From Antarcticibacterium sp. 1MA-6-2 (GTDB lineage: Bacteria > Bacteroidota > Bacteroidia > Flavobacteriales > Flavobacteriaceae), in NCBI RefSeq assembly GCF_021535135.1, contig NZ_CP091036.1:1612001-1676000 (forward strand): DNA of 64,000 nucleotides, written 5' to 3'. Below are positions 20,301 through 31,311 of this stretch, in pieces. How positions within the stretch are numbered: the stretch's first letter is position 1; every line of letters starts with the position of its first letter. The notes under the pieces are model-generated. The model worked only from the letters and a program-made list of their open reading frames with translations. It had not been told where the DNA came from and did no database searches. A program made the translations under genes and the position numbers.

Positions 20301-21245
20301 CTACATAAGTCCGCGTCCAACTTTATTTAGACGTTTTTCCTCAACGTATTCTTTGGAAAGTTTGTCCAGGACTCCATTAATAAAAATACTGCTCTTTGGA
20401 GTACTGTATTCTTTTGCTATTTCCAGATATTCATTAATAGTAACCTTTACAGGAATAGAGGAAAAATGCAAAAACTCACAGATCGCCATTTTAATAAGAA
20501 TGGTATCAATTTCGGCAATCCTTTCTTTATCCCAATTAGGGGTTTTCCCCAGCATTTCCCCTGCAAGTTCCTCATCCTTCACATATACTTTTCGAAATAG
20601 ATTTATTGCGAATTCCTCATCATCCTCACTTTTAAAAAGCTTTGGTAATTTTGCCTCCTGTTTTGAATTCTCCTTTAGTTTATTTAGAAATTTAAGGATT
20701 GCAGTATTTACCAGTGGAAGATCATCCAACCAGGTCAACTTGGAATCTTCAAGATAATCGTAAAGTTTTTCATTAGGTGCTATAAAATCTTTAAGCAAAA
20801 GAATTACAAATTCCCTGTCCTCTTTAAAACTGGAGGTCCTGGTAGACATATATTGTTCAAATGCATTACTATTTCTAAGTTCTTCCCATAGTATTGCCAC
20901 ATATTCTCCATCCCTGTTCCAGTGGGTAATTTTTCTTTCTTCCAGAAGATCCTGAAGATTATTATTATTCTCAAGGATTTTTATCACCTCATTATTGAGA
21001 AATTTTTGGTTTGGATCTTTATCCTCGGAAGTGGCCAGGAATTTTTTCTGAGATTTTTCGAGATATCTTTCGGCATAATCTCTAATCTCTATGATCAACT
21101 TTAGCTGAAGCAGGAAAAGATCATACATTTCCATCATACTTTTTTGAAGAAATTTTTCTTCAGACTGAAAGTTTTTATTCTGACTTTGATGAAATGCATA
21201 GAGCGACTGCATTACTTTAACTCGAATATGTCTTCTGGTCAACAT
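20301..21245 (-). CDS. nusB: Transcription antitermination factor NusB
   Basis: 314 residues, the extended form usual in Flavobacteriia. It starts MLTRRHIRVKVMQSLYAFHQS, a typical NusB N-terminus, and ends with the conserved NusB helices WDKERIAEIDTILIKMAICEFL, IPVKVTINEYLEIAKEYS and FINGVLDKL. A long insertion of acidic/basic helices lies between. NusB with NusE binds boxA RNA during rRNA transcription. Intact, first gene of nusB-DUF1573-yajC. Confidence 0.95.
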   Translation of the reverse strand: MLTRRHIRVKVMQSLYAFHQSQNKNFQSEEKFLQKSMMEMYDLFLLQLKLIIEIRDYAERYLEKSQKKFLATSEDKDPNQKFLNNEVIKILENNNNLQDLLEERKITHWNRDGEYVAILWEELRNSNAFEQYMSTRTSSFKEDREFVILLLKDFIAPNEKLYDYLEDSKLTWLDDLPLVNTAILKFLNKLKENSKQEAKLPKLFKSEDDEEFAINLFRKVYVKDEELAGEMLGKTPNWDKERIAEIDTILIKMAICEFLHFSSIPVKVTINEYLEIAKEYSTPKSSIFINGVLDKLSKEYVEEKRLNKVGRGLM

Positions 21246-21326
21246 AGGTGTAAAAGAACTTTTAAAATTAAGAAAGGCGAAAGAAAATTCTTTCGCCCTG
21301 CAAAAATAACATTTATTTCAAACTCC

Positions 21327-22427
21327 TTAGTTCGAATTCTCTCTTTTTCTATTGTCAATTCTTTGCTGTGCAATTTGCAATGCAGCAAAATGAGTTGAGA
21401 TCTTTCTTGCCTCAGCTGTTTTTAAGATTTCAAGAGTAGTGTTGTATATATTTTCTGTTCTTCGCATAATTTCGGTTCTGTCGTAACCTTCTAATTCTGC
21501 ATAAACATTTATAATTCCTCCGGCGTTGATTAAAAAATCGGGAGCATAAACAATTCCTTTTTCCTGAAGGATCTGGCCGTGCACTTTATCATCAGCTAAT
21601 TGATTGTTGGCAGCACCTGCAATAATTGAAGCCTTTATCCTGTAAATCGTATCGTCATTTATAGTAGCTCCTAAAGCGCAGGGGGCGTAAATATCCACAT
21701 CTGCCTCGTACACGTCTTCAGTATAAATTTGAGCACTGTATTTTCTTGCTACTTCTTCAAGACGTGCAGGATTTATGTCTGCAATGTAAACTTTAGCTCC
21801 TTCGTTGCTCAAATGTTCAACAAGAGATTCCCCCACGTGACCAATCCCCTGTACCAAAACTTTTCTGCCATCGAGATCGTCACTTCCATACTTGTATTCC
21901 GCAGCGGCTTTCATTCCCATAAAAACCCCGTAGGCAGTAATAGGAGAAGGATTTCCTGCACCTCCTTTAGACTCAGATATCCCCGTAACATAAGGAGTCA
22001 CTTCTCTTACAATATCCATATCCTCGGTATCCATTCCCACATCCTCTGCAGTAATGTATTTTCCGCTAAGAGAATGTACGAACTCACCGAACCTTCTCAT
22101 AAGTTCGGGAGTTTTTTGTGTTTTTGCGTCTCCAATAAGAACCGCTTTTCCTCCTCCAAGGTTTAAACCTGTAATTGCACTCTTGTAAGTCATTCCCCGG
22201 GATAACCTTAGTACATCGTTCAAAGCTTCCCACTCACTGTTGTAATTCCACATTCTTGTACCTCCCAAAGCAGGTCCTAAAACGGTGTTATGGATACCTA
22301 TTATTGCCCTTAAACCTGTATCTTTGTCATTACAAAAAACCACCTGTTCGTGGTCATTAAAAGACAGTTGTCCAAATACCTACCCGCTGGACTTAAGTTC
22401 TTTTGCACTTAGCACTTCAACTTGCAT
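21327..22427 (-). CDS. Leucine/glutamate-type amino-acid dehydrogenase (in-frame TAG near 22381)
   Basis: NAD-dependent oxidative deaminase of the Glu/Leu/Phe/Val family, about 366 residues. Substrate domain: IGIHNTVLGPALGGTRMW and GMTYKSAITGLNLGGGKAV (catalytic Lys region). Rossmann domain: VLVQGIGHVGESLVEHL, APCALGATIN and AGAANNQLA. The ATG at 22427 begins MQVEVLSAKELKSSG, then an in-frame TAG, then VFGQLSFNDHEQVVF. Relatives I recall read P-V-F-G-Q, so ACCTAC (+ strand, 22378-22383) is best restored to ACCGGT; here the damage is substitutional and does not shift the frame. Without it the frame would start at GTG 22343 and lack the N-terminus. Confidence 0.9.
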
Positions 22428-22545
22428 AGAATAATTATTTAAACAGATTTTTCTTAATTTTAAAAATCAGGGTGCAAAAATAATGAATATTTTAAATTCC
22501 TTGCTGAATTAGTTCCCAAAAATGCGAATTCGGCAATTTTGACTT

Positions 22546-24301
22546 ATGAAAGAATTACAACACCTCAACAAATATTTTTACAAATACAAATGGAAACTCC
22601 TGCTGGGGTTCCTTATCACAATTGCTGCAAGAATTTTTGCACTATATCCCGTACAATTTATCGGGGATTCCACGGGAATTATTGAAAGCTATGTGAATGA
22701 TGAGAATACCAGTGCAGAGTTATTACGTGAAGAACTTTTTTATAACATCCTATTGATCATTGGGGCCACCCTGGTTTCTGCTTTTTTCACCTTCCTGATG
22801 AGGCAAATGTTTATTGTGGTTTCCAGACATATGGAGTACGACCTGAAAAATGAGGTATACGAGCAATATCAAAGACTCTCCCTCAATTTTTATAAAAAGA
22901 ACCGCACAGGAGACCTTATGAACAGGATAAGTGAAGATGTTTCCAAGGTGAGAATGTATCTGGGACTGGCTATTATGTACAGTGTTACGACCTTAACTCT
23001 TTTTGTGGTTGTTATTTGGTATATGATAGACACAGCTCCTCTTCTTACTCTGTATACCGTTGCACCTTTACCAATTCTCTCTTTTGCTATATATAAATTG
23101 AGCGTGGCCATTAACAAAAGAAGTACTGTGGTGCAACAATACCTGTCGCGGCTAAACACTTTTACCCAGGAAAGCTTCAGTGGAATTTCAGTTATTAAAT
23201 CTTACGGACTTGAGCCACAAACAAATACTAATTTCGTAGAACTTTCTAATGGCAGCAAAGAAAAAAACCTGGACCTGGTAAAAGTGCAGGCTTTCTTTTT
23301 TCCACTAATGGTGCTGCTTATTGGCGTTAGCAATACTTTGGTGATCTTTATTGGAGGCTAAGCAGGTGATCAATGGAGAAATTGAAATTGAAATTATTGT
23401 TGAATTCCTTCTTTACGTGAACATGCTCACCTGGCCCGTAGCCACAGTGGGATGGGTAACTTCAATTGTGCAACAGGCAGAAGCGTCACAGGCAAGGATC
23501 AACGAATTTTTAAAGGAAGAACCACAGATTAAAAATCTGCAACCTGCAAATATTGAAATTGAAGGAGAAATAGAATTTCGCAATGTTACCTTCACTTATG
23601 AAGATACTAATATTACCGCTCTTCGGAATTTGTCATTTACAGTTAAGAAAGGGGAAACCCTGGCGATTATCGGCAAAACCGGATCTGGAAAATCTACTGT
23701 TTTAGAATTAATTGGTCGTTTGTATGATGTTGAGCAGGGAGAGATTTTGATAGACGGCAAGAATATAAGAGAGGTGAATCTGGATGATCTAAGGAATAGC
23801 ATTGGTTATGTGCCACAGGATGCATTCCTTTTTAGTGATTCTATAAGAAATAACATCAGGTTCGGAAAAACCAGTGCCACAGATGAGGAAGTTATTGAAG
23901 CAGCAAAAAATGCTTCTGTTCATAAAAACATTAAAGGCTTCAGCAAAGGATATGATACCGTTTTAGGAGAAAGGGGAATTACTCTTTCGGGCGGACAAAA
24001 ACAAAGGGTTTCTATTGCAAGGGCAATAATTCATGATCCGCAGATCCTTCTGCTGGACGATTCACTTTCCGCAGTAGATACTGAAACTGAAGAAGAGATC
24101 CTTAACAATCTATTCAAAATTTCCAAAGAAAAGACAACGATCCTGGTAAGCAGTAGAATTTCTTCAGCAAAGAATGCAGATAAAATAATCATCATGGATA
24201 ATGGCTCAATCGTGCAGCAAGGCTCGCATCAGGAGCTTATCGAAGAGTTAGGGTACTATAAAGAACTTTACGCGAAACAGCTAAGTGAAAAAGAAATGTG
24301 A
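22546..24301 (+). CDS. ABC transporter, fused membrane and ATPase domains (MsbA/MDR-like; frame broken at 23357-23363)
   Basis: Half-transporter of about 584 residues. Six hydrophobic helices span the first 300 residues, including SRHMEYDLKNEVYEQYQ and NRISEDVSKVR (coupling region). The ATPase has Walker A IGKTGSGKST, Q-loop YVPQDAFLFS, signature LSGGQKQR, Walker B ILLLDDSLSAVD and a switch region with Ser-Ser in place of His (LVSSRIS). TAA follows GGAGGC; in the next phase KQVINGEIEIEII continues. Restoring GCCGGC gives G-G-R-Q-V and one protein. Substrate unknown; lipid or drug export is likely. Confidence 0.92.
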
Positions 24302-24374
24302 AAATTTTTTGCTAAATGTTAAAAATTTTTAGATTTTTGGGTCTTGGTACAATTAACTATTTAAGATTTATTTT

Positions 24375-24755
24375 ATGAGTGAAAATGGAATGATGGAGAA
24401 AGATGAAATTTTCTCTAAAGTATTACGAGCAGGAAGACGCACTTATTTTTTTGATGTAAGAGCCACCAAAGCCGATGATTACTACCTCACTATTACTGAG
24501 AGTAAAAAGTTTACTAATGCAGATGGATCTTTTCATTACAAGAAGCACAAAATCTATTTGTACAAAGAGGATTTTGAGGGATTTGCTGAAATCTTAAACG
24601 AAATGACTGATTACATCGTGAATGAAAAAGGCGAAGAGGTAATTAGTGAAAGACACCAAAAGGATTTTAAAAAGGAATATGAGGAAGCTGACGTGGAAAC
24701 GGCAGGTGCTACCTCTCCTGAAAAATTTACTGATATAAGTTTTGAAGACATATAA
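24375..24755 (+). CDS. PUR family nucleic-acid-binding protein (DUF3276)
   Basis: 126 residues with the DUF3276/PUR core: KVLRAGRRTYFFDVRATKADDYYLTITESKKF and HKIYLYKEDFEGFAEILNEM, followed by an acidic tail. PUR domains bind single-stranded DNA or RNA; the role in Bacteroidota is not established. Intact, and followed at once by a strong terminator, so probably monocistronic. Confidence 0.92.
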   Translation: MSENGMMEKDEIFSKVLRAGRRTYFFDVRATKADDYYLTITESKKFTNADGSFHYKKHKIYLYKEDFEGFAEILNEMTDYIVNEKGEEVISERHQKDFKKEYEEADVETAGATSPEKFTDISFEDI

Positions 24756-24777
24756 CAGGTAAAATTTTTTTACTATA

Positions 24778-24810
24778 AAACCGCTCCCTGTATATGGAGC
24801 GGTTTTTTTA
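24778..24810 (+). terminator. Rho-independent terminator after the PUR gene
   Basis: ACCGCTCC pairs with GGAGCGGT around a short TGTATAT-containing loop and is followed by seven T residues. It ends the PUR transcript and separates it from the peptidase gene 25 bases further on. Confidence 0.88.
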
Positions 24811-24837
24811 TATTGACATTTTTAATTTATATCCTTG

Positions 24838-27352
24838 ATGAAAATTATAATTTACTCCTTCCTCCTGCTTTTTGCCTTACCTTTTTTTGCGCAGGAAGAT
24901 CTTGACCTCAGTTACTACCTACCGCAAAATATTACTTATAATCCGGAAATTTCCAAACCACAGGAAGTGCTGGGATTTGTGCCGGGGGAATGGCATGTCT
25001 CTCACGATAATCTGGTGGCCTACATGCGCCAACTTGCTGAAGAATCTCCACGCATATCAATTGAAACCCGCGGACAAACTTATGAAGGCCGCCCATTGAT
25101 CCTCCTCACGATCACTTCGCCTGAAAATCAAAACAATCTTGAAGAAATAAGAAAAACTCATCTGACTCTCACGGGAGAAAATGGTTCTAACCTTAACACT
25201 GCAGATATGCCTGTAGTGGTAAACCAAGGTTTTTCTATTCATGGAAACGAAGCCAGCGGTTCTAATGCCGCCCTTCTTGTGGCGTACTACCTTGCTGCCG
25301 CACAAGGACCTGAAGTTGAAGACTTGCTCGATAACACAGTTATTCTTTTTGATCCTGCTTTTAATCCTGATGGATTGCAGCGTTTTGCAAGTTGGGTAAA
25401 TACGAACAGAAGCCATAACCTCAACGCCGATCCCCAGGACCGCGAATTTGATGAAACCTGGCCTGGTGGAAGAACAAATCACTACTGGTTCGATATGAAC
25501 AGGGACTGGCTGCTTGGTACAATTGCCGGAATCAAGAGCGAGAATTGAAACATTTCACAAATGGCATCCAAATATTTTGACAGACCATCACGAGATGGGA
25601 TCAAACTCTTCTTTCTTTTTTCAACCGGGGATCCCGTCGAGAACCCATCCTTTAACTCCACAAATGAATCAGGATCTTACAAAGGAAATAGGAACTTATC
25701 ACGCTGCTGCGCTGGATAAAATTGGGTCTTTTTATTATACTGAAGAAGATTACGACGATTTCTACTACGGAAAAGGCTCCACCTTTCCGGACATTAATGG
25801 AAGTATTGGAATCTTATTTGAGCAGGGAAGTTCCCGCGGAAATGTACAGGAAACCGATAACGGGTTACTCACTTTTCCATTCACCATTAGAAATCAATTT
25901 ACCACTGCCCTTTCTACTCTCGAAGCTGCGTCCAATATGAGAGAAAAGATCCTGAACTTTCAGCGGAATTTTTATGCTGAAGCAAGAAAAACAGCAGGAA
26001 AGGGAGCTTATGTTTTTGGAAATACTACAGATGCCAACAAAGCCTGGCACCTGGCTGATATTTTAAAGCGTCAGCAAATCGAAGTGCACGAAATAACTGA
26101 AGATTTAGAAGTCAACGGGCAACGATATAAAAAAGGAAGCGCCTACATTATTCCTAAAAATCAAAAGCAGCACAGGCTGGTAGAAGCTATGTTTGAAAAA
26201 AGAACCACTTTTGAAGATAGTTTGTTCTATGACATTTCCGCCTGGAGCTTTCCGCTGGCATTTGATCTCAGCTATGACGAAAATGTGAATATGCGGTATG
26301 CAGGACCAAAAATAGAAGAGTTAAAAAAACCTTCTGTTCCCGCACCAACAAAGAGTGAATATGCATATCTCCTTAAATGGAATGATTACTACTCTCCAAA
26401 AGCTCTTAATATGGTCCTAAATAAAGATTTGAGGGCCAGCGTAGCAATGCAACCTTTCACTTCAGGAAACATGAAATATGATTACGGCACGGTAATGATC
26501 CCTGTCCAAAACCAGACGATGAATCCCGATGAATTATTCGAATTTCTCAAAGATGTTGCCGAAGAATCCAGTGTGGAAATAAATGCGGTTTCTACGGGTT
26601 TAACAACAGGAATAACCCTGGGAAGCAACCAGTTTGGCTCTTTGGAACCACAGAAAGTTGCGATGATCGTAGGGGAAGGAGTTACTCCCTATGATGCCGG
26701 AGAGATATGGCATCTTTTTGACCAGAGGTACAACATGAAAATTACAAAGCTGGACACAAAAAATTTCGGACGTACTGACCTAAGCTCATATACTGATATT
26801 ATTTTACCAAACAGCTGGGGAAGTGCATTGAGTAAAAATGATGCTGACAAATTAAAGGATTGGGTTCGAAGCGGAGGCACTTTAATTGGCTACAAAAATG
26901 CTGCACGTTGGTTTAAAAGTAATGATTTTATGAAACTGGAATTTCTCGAAAATGATGTAAAAGCCAAAAACGTGAGTTTTGAAGAAGCTCAGGATTTTCG
27001 GGGAGCACAGGGAATTGGAGGAGCGATTTTCCAGGCAAAACAGGACAGGTCACATCCTGTAAATTTTGGTTATGAAGATGATCAGATTCCACTCTTCAGG
27101 GATACAACCATATTTATAAAAGCAGATTCCACCAGCTATAACAATCCTATTCAGTACAACGAAAATCCTTTGCTGGCAGGCTACATCAGCAATCCAAATT
27201 TAAAATTGATTTCCAACACAGTCCCCTTCAGACAAACAGGAATGGGAAGAGGAAATGTGATACTATTTACTGATAATACTAATTTCAGGGCATTTTGGTT
27301 TGGAACCAACAAACTGCTTATGAACGCTATTTTCTTTGGAGATGAAATGTGA
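24838..27352 (+). CDS. Secreted M14-family zinc metallopeptidase (frame broken at 25512-25518)
   Basis: Large carboxypeptidase-like protein of about 837 residues. A signal peptide (IIIYSFLLLFALPFFAQ) is followed by the M14 domain with QGFSIHGNEASG supplying the His and Glu zinc ligands, FDPAFNPDGLQRF, NTNRSHNLNADP and TNHYWFDMNRDW. In another phase it resumes QLPESRARIETFHKWHPN, DHHEMGSNSSFFFQPG, then a long C-terminal region including a glutamine-amidotransferase-like YTDIILPNSWG segment. GCTTGGT at 25512-25518 restores to GCCGGT, giving D-W-L-P-V-Q. It probably trims peptides in the periplasm or outside the cell. Confidence 0.9.
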
Positions 27353-27354
27353 TG

Positions 27355-27425
27355 TTAGTTATCTGTTGTAGGTTCGAGGTTCAAGGTTCAAGGTTCAAGG
27401 TTCAAGGTTGTAGGTTGTAGGTTGA
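27355..27425. repeat. Short tandem words downstream of the peptidase gene
   Basis: About 60 bases of near-tandem GGTTCAA and GGTTGTA words, of the kind also seen at 34390-34450 and 46090-46165. No coding potential. This simple-sequence class recurs between genes throughout the window. Confidence 0.7.
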
Positions 27426-27431
27426 AAAACA

Positions 27432-27464
27432 AAACCTCACAGGTTTTAAAAACCTGTGAGGTTT
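27432..27464. terminator. 33-base perfect palindrome, copy 1 (terminator-like)
   Basis: Arms AAACCTCACAGGTTTT and AAAACCTGTGAGGTTT flank a single central A. It lies between the convergent peptidase and TonB-dependent-receptor genes and is followed by T-rich sequence. Identical copies lie at 30199-30231 and 32983-33015. Most likely a mobile or amplified bidirectional terminator. Confidence 0.8.
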
Positions 27465-27599
27465 ACTTTTTTCCGACAGATGCAGATCAGCTGGCGCGGA
27501 TCTGTGATCCGTGACAGTATGTCGAATTACTTTTCAGCTAAGCGCGGCTATGGCGCGGATTAGATGGCGCGGATTTGCAATCCGTGCCTCACGTCACAC

Positions 27600-29768
27600 T
27601 TACAGCTTTATCTTTATCCCTCCATTCACCACGAAACCATCTACAGGAGCATAGATATCCCGAAACTGAGGATCAGATAATGAACCTGTGTAAATCGAAT
27701 CGAATTTAGTTTGCCTGGTATCGGTGAAATTTTCAAAATTCAGGAAGAGAGAGAAATTTTCCCATAGTCGCTCCATCATAAGTCCGAAGATCCAGTACTC
27801 CTGACCCGTAAAGCCGTCACTTAGCTTCTGCGGACTGAAATAATAAGCTTCCAGACCTATTTTCCATTTCTCATGCACCTCATACATTAGCACATTGTTC
27901 AGCTAGGTGCGCGGCTACCAAAGGCATGGGTGTTGTAACATCATTGTAATGTTGATTTACATCGGCATGGGTATAGCTTAGTGAACAATTTGAAATCCCG
28001 GTAACTGAATTTAAAGTTGGCTTCTACTCCTTTGGTATCTATAAATCCATCCGGCTGGGTATATTCCCAGGTAGCGGGGAAAGTGTTCATCAGGATCAAA
28101 GGATCATTGACTTTGGTGTAAAAGAAAAGAACATTGGCAGTAAATCCAATAGTTTCCCAAAATTCAGTACGGTAATTCACATCAAAATTTCCACCTATAG
28201 ATCTTTCAGCTACAGTGTTTTCCACATCTATAGGAAGTACATTTTGAAACTGAATTCTCTCGGCATCTTCAGTAAAAACAGTCGGGGTTTTGTAACCAAG
28301 TCCCCCTCCTACTCTTGCTGTCCAATTATTATTAAAATCAAACATTGCTGAAATTCGCGGTAGCACAAATACCCCGTATTCATTTTGATAATCTGTTCTT
28401 AAACCAGTTTCCAGTTTAAAGAGATCAGAAGCATTCCAGGTATTTTGAATAAAAGCTCCGTAGGTAAGATGGTTATAATTGACTAAGTCTTGGATTTTCA
28501 TCCTCCTGGTCAAAACGATCCACCCAAAGGTTCAGGCCGCCAATCCATTCCATATCGGTGTTTCCAAAACGATACGTTGCTTCATTATAAGAGGCAAATT
28601 GATTTCCTGCAAATCTGTAACCGGGGGTTTGTATCTCCCTGTCGAAAAAGCTGAAACTGTTCTTTATTTCCAGCCAGTCTCCATTCAACAGCTCGTGTCC
28701 AAAGCCCGATTGTAAAGTGACCCTGTTAGTATTGTTTTGTTCAAAGTAAGGATTGCTCACCGCGTTTCCTTCAATGTAATCAACATTTCCTCCCGTTCGC
28801 TCTTCTACGGTGGTATTAACTCCCACATTTAAAGTGGTCCTGTCACTAAAGTTGTAAAACAGACGTGGATTAATGGTATATCTTCGGAATTCAGGAATTG
28901 CCGTTAAACCAATATCGGCAGGATCATAGGGGGTACCGATATTATAAGAAGCAAATAAAGTTGTTCCTAGTTTCCCATACTGCTCTGAATAGAATCCGCT
29001 GACGTCGAGGCCCAGAGCTGAAGTTCCGTTAAGGAGAAAGTTTATCTGTCTTTCTTCGCCGGGAGTTCTGGAAACCAGGTTTACCAATCCCGCGATAGCG
29101 CCACCACCGTACAAAGTTGAAGATGCACCTTTGATCACCTCCACCTGCTTTAGATCCAGCGGCACAATTTGCAATAAACTTAATCCGCCGGAAAATCCGC
29201 TGTATAAAGGATATCCATCTTTTAAAAGTTGGGTATATCTTCCATCCAATCCCTGGATCCTGATACTGGAATTATAGGAAGTAGCAGATGTTTGCTGCGT
29301 CTGGATTCCCGTAGTTTCATTCAGCAACATTCTTATGTCACCGGGTTTCATATTCCCCTTCTCTTCAAGTTCCTCACCAGAGATTACTTCCACTCTCGTC
29401 GGCAGATCAATAATTGTTCTGCGGGAACGTGTTGCCGAAATAAAAACTTCCTCCATTTCTTCTCCTCCCGCATGGAGCAGTACCTGAAATACTTTGTCTT
29501 CTTCAAGTGGAAATTCCAGATTTAATTCCTGAGGTTCGTAACCCAGAAAACTAATTAAAATTACCTGCTGCCCGTCCGGAATGTTATTTATTTCAACAAG
29601 ACCTTCTTCATTTGCGGTCGCACCAAGAGTACTGCCCTGTACTGCGACATTGGCACCAAAGAGAGGAGTTTGATTATCTGCATCAATAATTTTTGCCTCA
29701 AATTTATTCTGAGCACTGCTGACGGTCACCATGAGAAAGACCATCAGGCTCATAAAATATTTATACAT
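27600..29768 (-). CDS. TonB-dependent outer-membrane receptor (three frame breaks)
   Basis: About 721 residues. A signal peptide (MSLMVFLMVTVSSAQ) precedes a carboxypeptidase-regulatory-like beta domain (residues 20-105, IIDADNQTPLFGANVAVQG), then the plug (TRSRRTIIDLPTRVEVIS, IRIQGLDGRYTQLLKDG, LKQVEVIKGASSTLYGG) and barrel. Breaks are ACTAAGT (28482-28488), GCTTAGT (27976-27982) and GCTAGGT (27902-27908), all written on the plus strand. Restoring RCCGGY at each reconnects VNYNHLTYGAFIQNTW, a YTHADVNQHYN segment, and HxLNNVLMYEV up to the C-terminal GGIKIKL. Substrate is not evident; the Cys-rich small protein encoded upstream suggests a metal. Confidence 0.9.
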
Positions 29769-29829
29769 TTTTAAAATTTAGAATGTTTAATGACTATAAG
29801 TAATGTGGTAATTATCCAACTAAGTTTCA

Positions 29830-30132
29830 TTAAACAATTTGAGGCGGCTGCCAGATAGCGGGAACATACCGGGAATTTGAAAGATCCTGGAGTTTATAAA
29901 ATTCCTCATTTGTTTCAATAACTTCCGAAGAAAATTGGGAAGATTCGAAAACCAATAAAAATCCTGTACAGGTTCCACAGTTAATAAAAGGAGAACAGTT
30001 TTCACAAGCCTCCTTCTCCTCATGGTCCTGATTCTCCACGGCAGTTTCCTCTGCACATTCATCAAGAATACAACAGGTAACACTGTTTAAAAACAGCACC
30101 AGGAAAGACATTATGAGCGCCAGGAATTTCAC
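29830..30132 (-). CDS. Small Cys-rich secreted protein (DUF6660-like)
   Basis: 100 residues with an N-terminal hydrophobic signal (FLALIMSFLVLFLNS), then paired cysteines (TCCILDECAEE) and a second cluster in ACENCSPFINCGTC. It resembles the DUF6660-type proteins encoded just before TonB-dependent receptors in Bacteroidota. The receptor gene follows about 60 bases downstream on the same strand, so the two are probably one operon. The Cys clusters and acidic linker suggest metal handling; no function is established. Confidence 0.65.
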   Translation of the reverse strand: MKFLALIMSFLVLFLNSVTCCILDECAEETAVENQDHEEKEACENCSPFINCGTCTGFLLVFESSQFSSEVIETNEEFYKLQDLSNSRYVPAIWQPPQIV

Positions 30133-30198
30133 AGTGGCAAATTTAGGAAAAAAGGAGGAGAAGCCATTTCCTGCTTGTGTTGAATGTAGAAAAGGTTA

Positions 30199-30231
30199 AA
30201 ACCTCACAGGTTTTAAAAACCTGTGAGGTTT
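30199..30231. terminator. 33-base perfect palindrome, copy 2
   Basis: Same 16-base arms and central A as at 27432 and 32983. It lies between the 3' end of the CsaA-like gene (minus strand) and the next minus-strand gene, where it would end the DUF962-CsaA transcript. Confidence 0.8.
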
Positions 30232-30265
30232 CTTATACCAGATCCGTGTGCAACGCAGCGAACCG

Positions 30266-30601
30266 TTACCCCACCAGCAGTCCATTTTCCACTTTAAAAT
30301 CGGGATTGAGAAGAACTATATCATTATTTTCTCCAACAGCTCCCAGCACTAAACATTCACTCATAAAAGTCGCAATTTGTTTCTTCGGAAAATTCACCAC
30401 AGCGACTATTTGTTTTCCTATAAGATCTTCTGCGGAATAGCGACGGGTAATTTGTGCTGAAGATTTTCTGATGCCGATATCCTTTCCGAAGTCTATCACC
30501 AGTTTATAGGCGGGATTTCGGGCTTCCGGAAAATTATCGACTTCCAAAATCGTCCCAATTCTCATTTCTACTTTTTCAAAGTCATTCCAGGTTATTTCCA
30601 T
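30266..30601 (-). CDS. csaA: tRNA-binding-domain protein, CsaA-like
   Basis: 111 residues that form one EMAP/OB-type tRNA-binding domain: WNDFEKVEMRIGTILEVDNFPEARNPAYKL, FGKDIGIRKSSAQIT, and QIVAVVNFPKKQIATFMSECLVLG. This is the length and plan of CsaA, a chaperone-like protein linked to secretion in Bacillus. Its start overlaps the stop of the upstream DUF962 gene by one base (TAATG), indicating translational coupling. Confidence 0.92.
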   Translation of the reverse strand: MEITWNDFEKVEMRIGTILEVDNFPEARNPAYKLVIDFGKDIGIRKSSAQITRRYSAEDLIGKQIVAVVNFPKKQIATFMSECLVLGAVGENNDIVLLNPDFKVENGLLVG

Positions 30602-31059
30602 TATCTGAACAAATTATCAATTACCCACGCGGGGCCAATTAGCAAAAATTGAAGATCTTTTAAGAAAGAAGGCTTTTTGCCTTCTACTTTGTGCCCGTAG
30701 AATTGCCCTACCCAGGCTGCCGCAAATATAATCAATGATACCAGCCATAAAGGTGCTGCCAGGGAAATGAAATAATTACCGACAATACAAATGGCTGCAA
30801 AAACCAGGATCTTCAAACCCATCATTACTGAAAGCCGGAAGTAAAAAACCAGAACGAGTAGTAGTATCGGTACTGCCCAATTTTCAACAAGAGGATAATC
30901 CCCTGCAAACACTTCCTGCAAAATTCCCGGAGGAATACTCATAAGCAAGCCAACAATAGAAAAGAAAATAGCAGGAACACATATATAATGTATGGCTTTG
31001 TTGGTTTCATTCTGAAGGCTCACGGCATATTCCGAAAACCAGGTGTCTAGAGATTTCAT
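30601..31059 (-). CDS. Mpo1-like / DUF962 membrane protein
   Basis: 152 residues with four or five hydrophobic helices and the DUF962 signature: WFSEYAVSLQNETNKAIHYICVP at the N-terminus (His in the active-site region), AAWVGQFYGHKVEGKKPSF, and LLIGPAWVIDNLF at the end. The yeast homologue Mpo1 is an iron-dependent dioxygenase that shortens 2-hydroxy fatty acids. A similar lipid role here is by homology only. Coupled by a TAATG overlap to csaA. Confidence 0.9.
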   Translation of the reverse strand: MKSLDTWFSEYAVSLQNETNKAIHYICVPAIFFSIVGLLMSIPPGILQEVFAGDYPLVENWAVPILLLVLVFYFRLSVMMGLKILVFAAICIVGNYFISLAAPLWLVSLIIFAAAWVGQFYGHKVEGKKPSFLKDLQFLLIGPAWVIDNLFR

Positions 31060-31067
31060 TATTGGTA

Positions 31068-31195
31068 ATAAGTTGTAAGTTATAAGTTATAAGTTGTTAG
31101 TTCTTGAAAGTTTGTTTTTGGTACCCGGGTATCTTTGCTCTTTGTTCTTTGTTCTTTGTTCTTTGTTCGTTATTCTTTGTTCGTTGTTTATTGCT
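31068..31195. repeat. Simple-sequence block (GTTATAA words, then TTTGTTC heptamers)
   Basis: Two neighbouring low-complexity tracts: repeats of AAGTTAT near 31075-31100 and at least six imperfect TTTGTTC/TTCTTTG heptamers at about 31134-31190. Intergenic and non-coding. Confidence 0.75.
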
Positions 31196-31272
31196 GGGGC
31201 TTGAATTTTGGTCTTTGGAATTTGTTGTCTGTTATCTCTATCCAAGATAATAAAATTGCAGTTATTCCATCG

Positions 31273-31280
31273 TAAATTTG
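31273..31280 (+). promoter_or_regulatory. Candidate -7 box for the thioredoxin-like gene
   Basis: TAAATTTG matches TAnnTTTG and lies 32 bases before the ATG at 31312. A TTG at 31256-31258 could serve as part of the -33 element, although the spacing is shorter than usual. Confidence 0.4.
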
Positions 31281-31311
31281 TATTTTCAGAAATCTAAAAC
31301 ATCTAAAAAAT

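Noticed and set aside
24778..24810. Riboswitch upstream of the M14 peptidase gene
   Set aside because: The structure is a plain GC hairpin with a T tract directly after the PUR gene, fully explained as its terminator.
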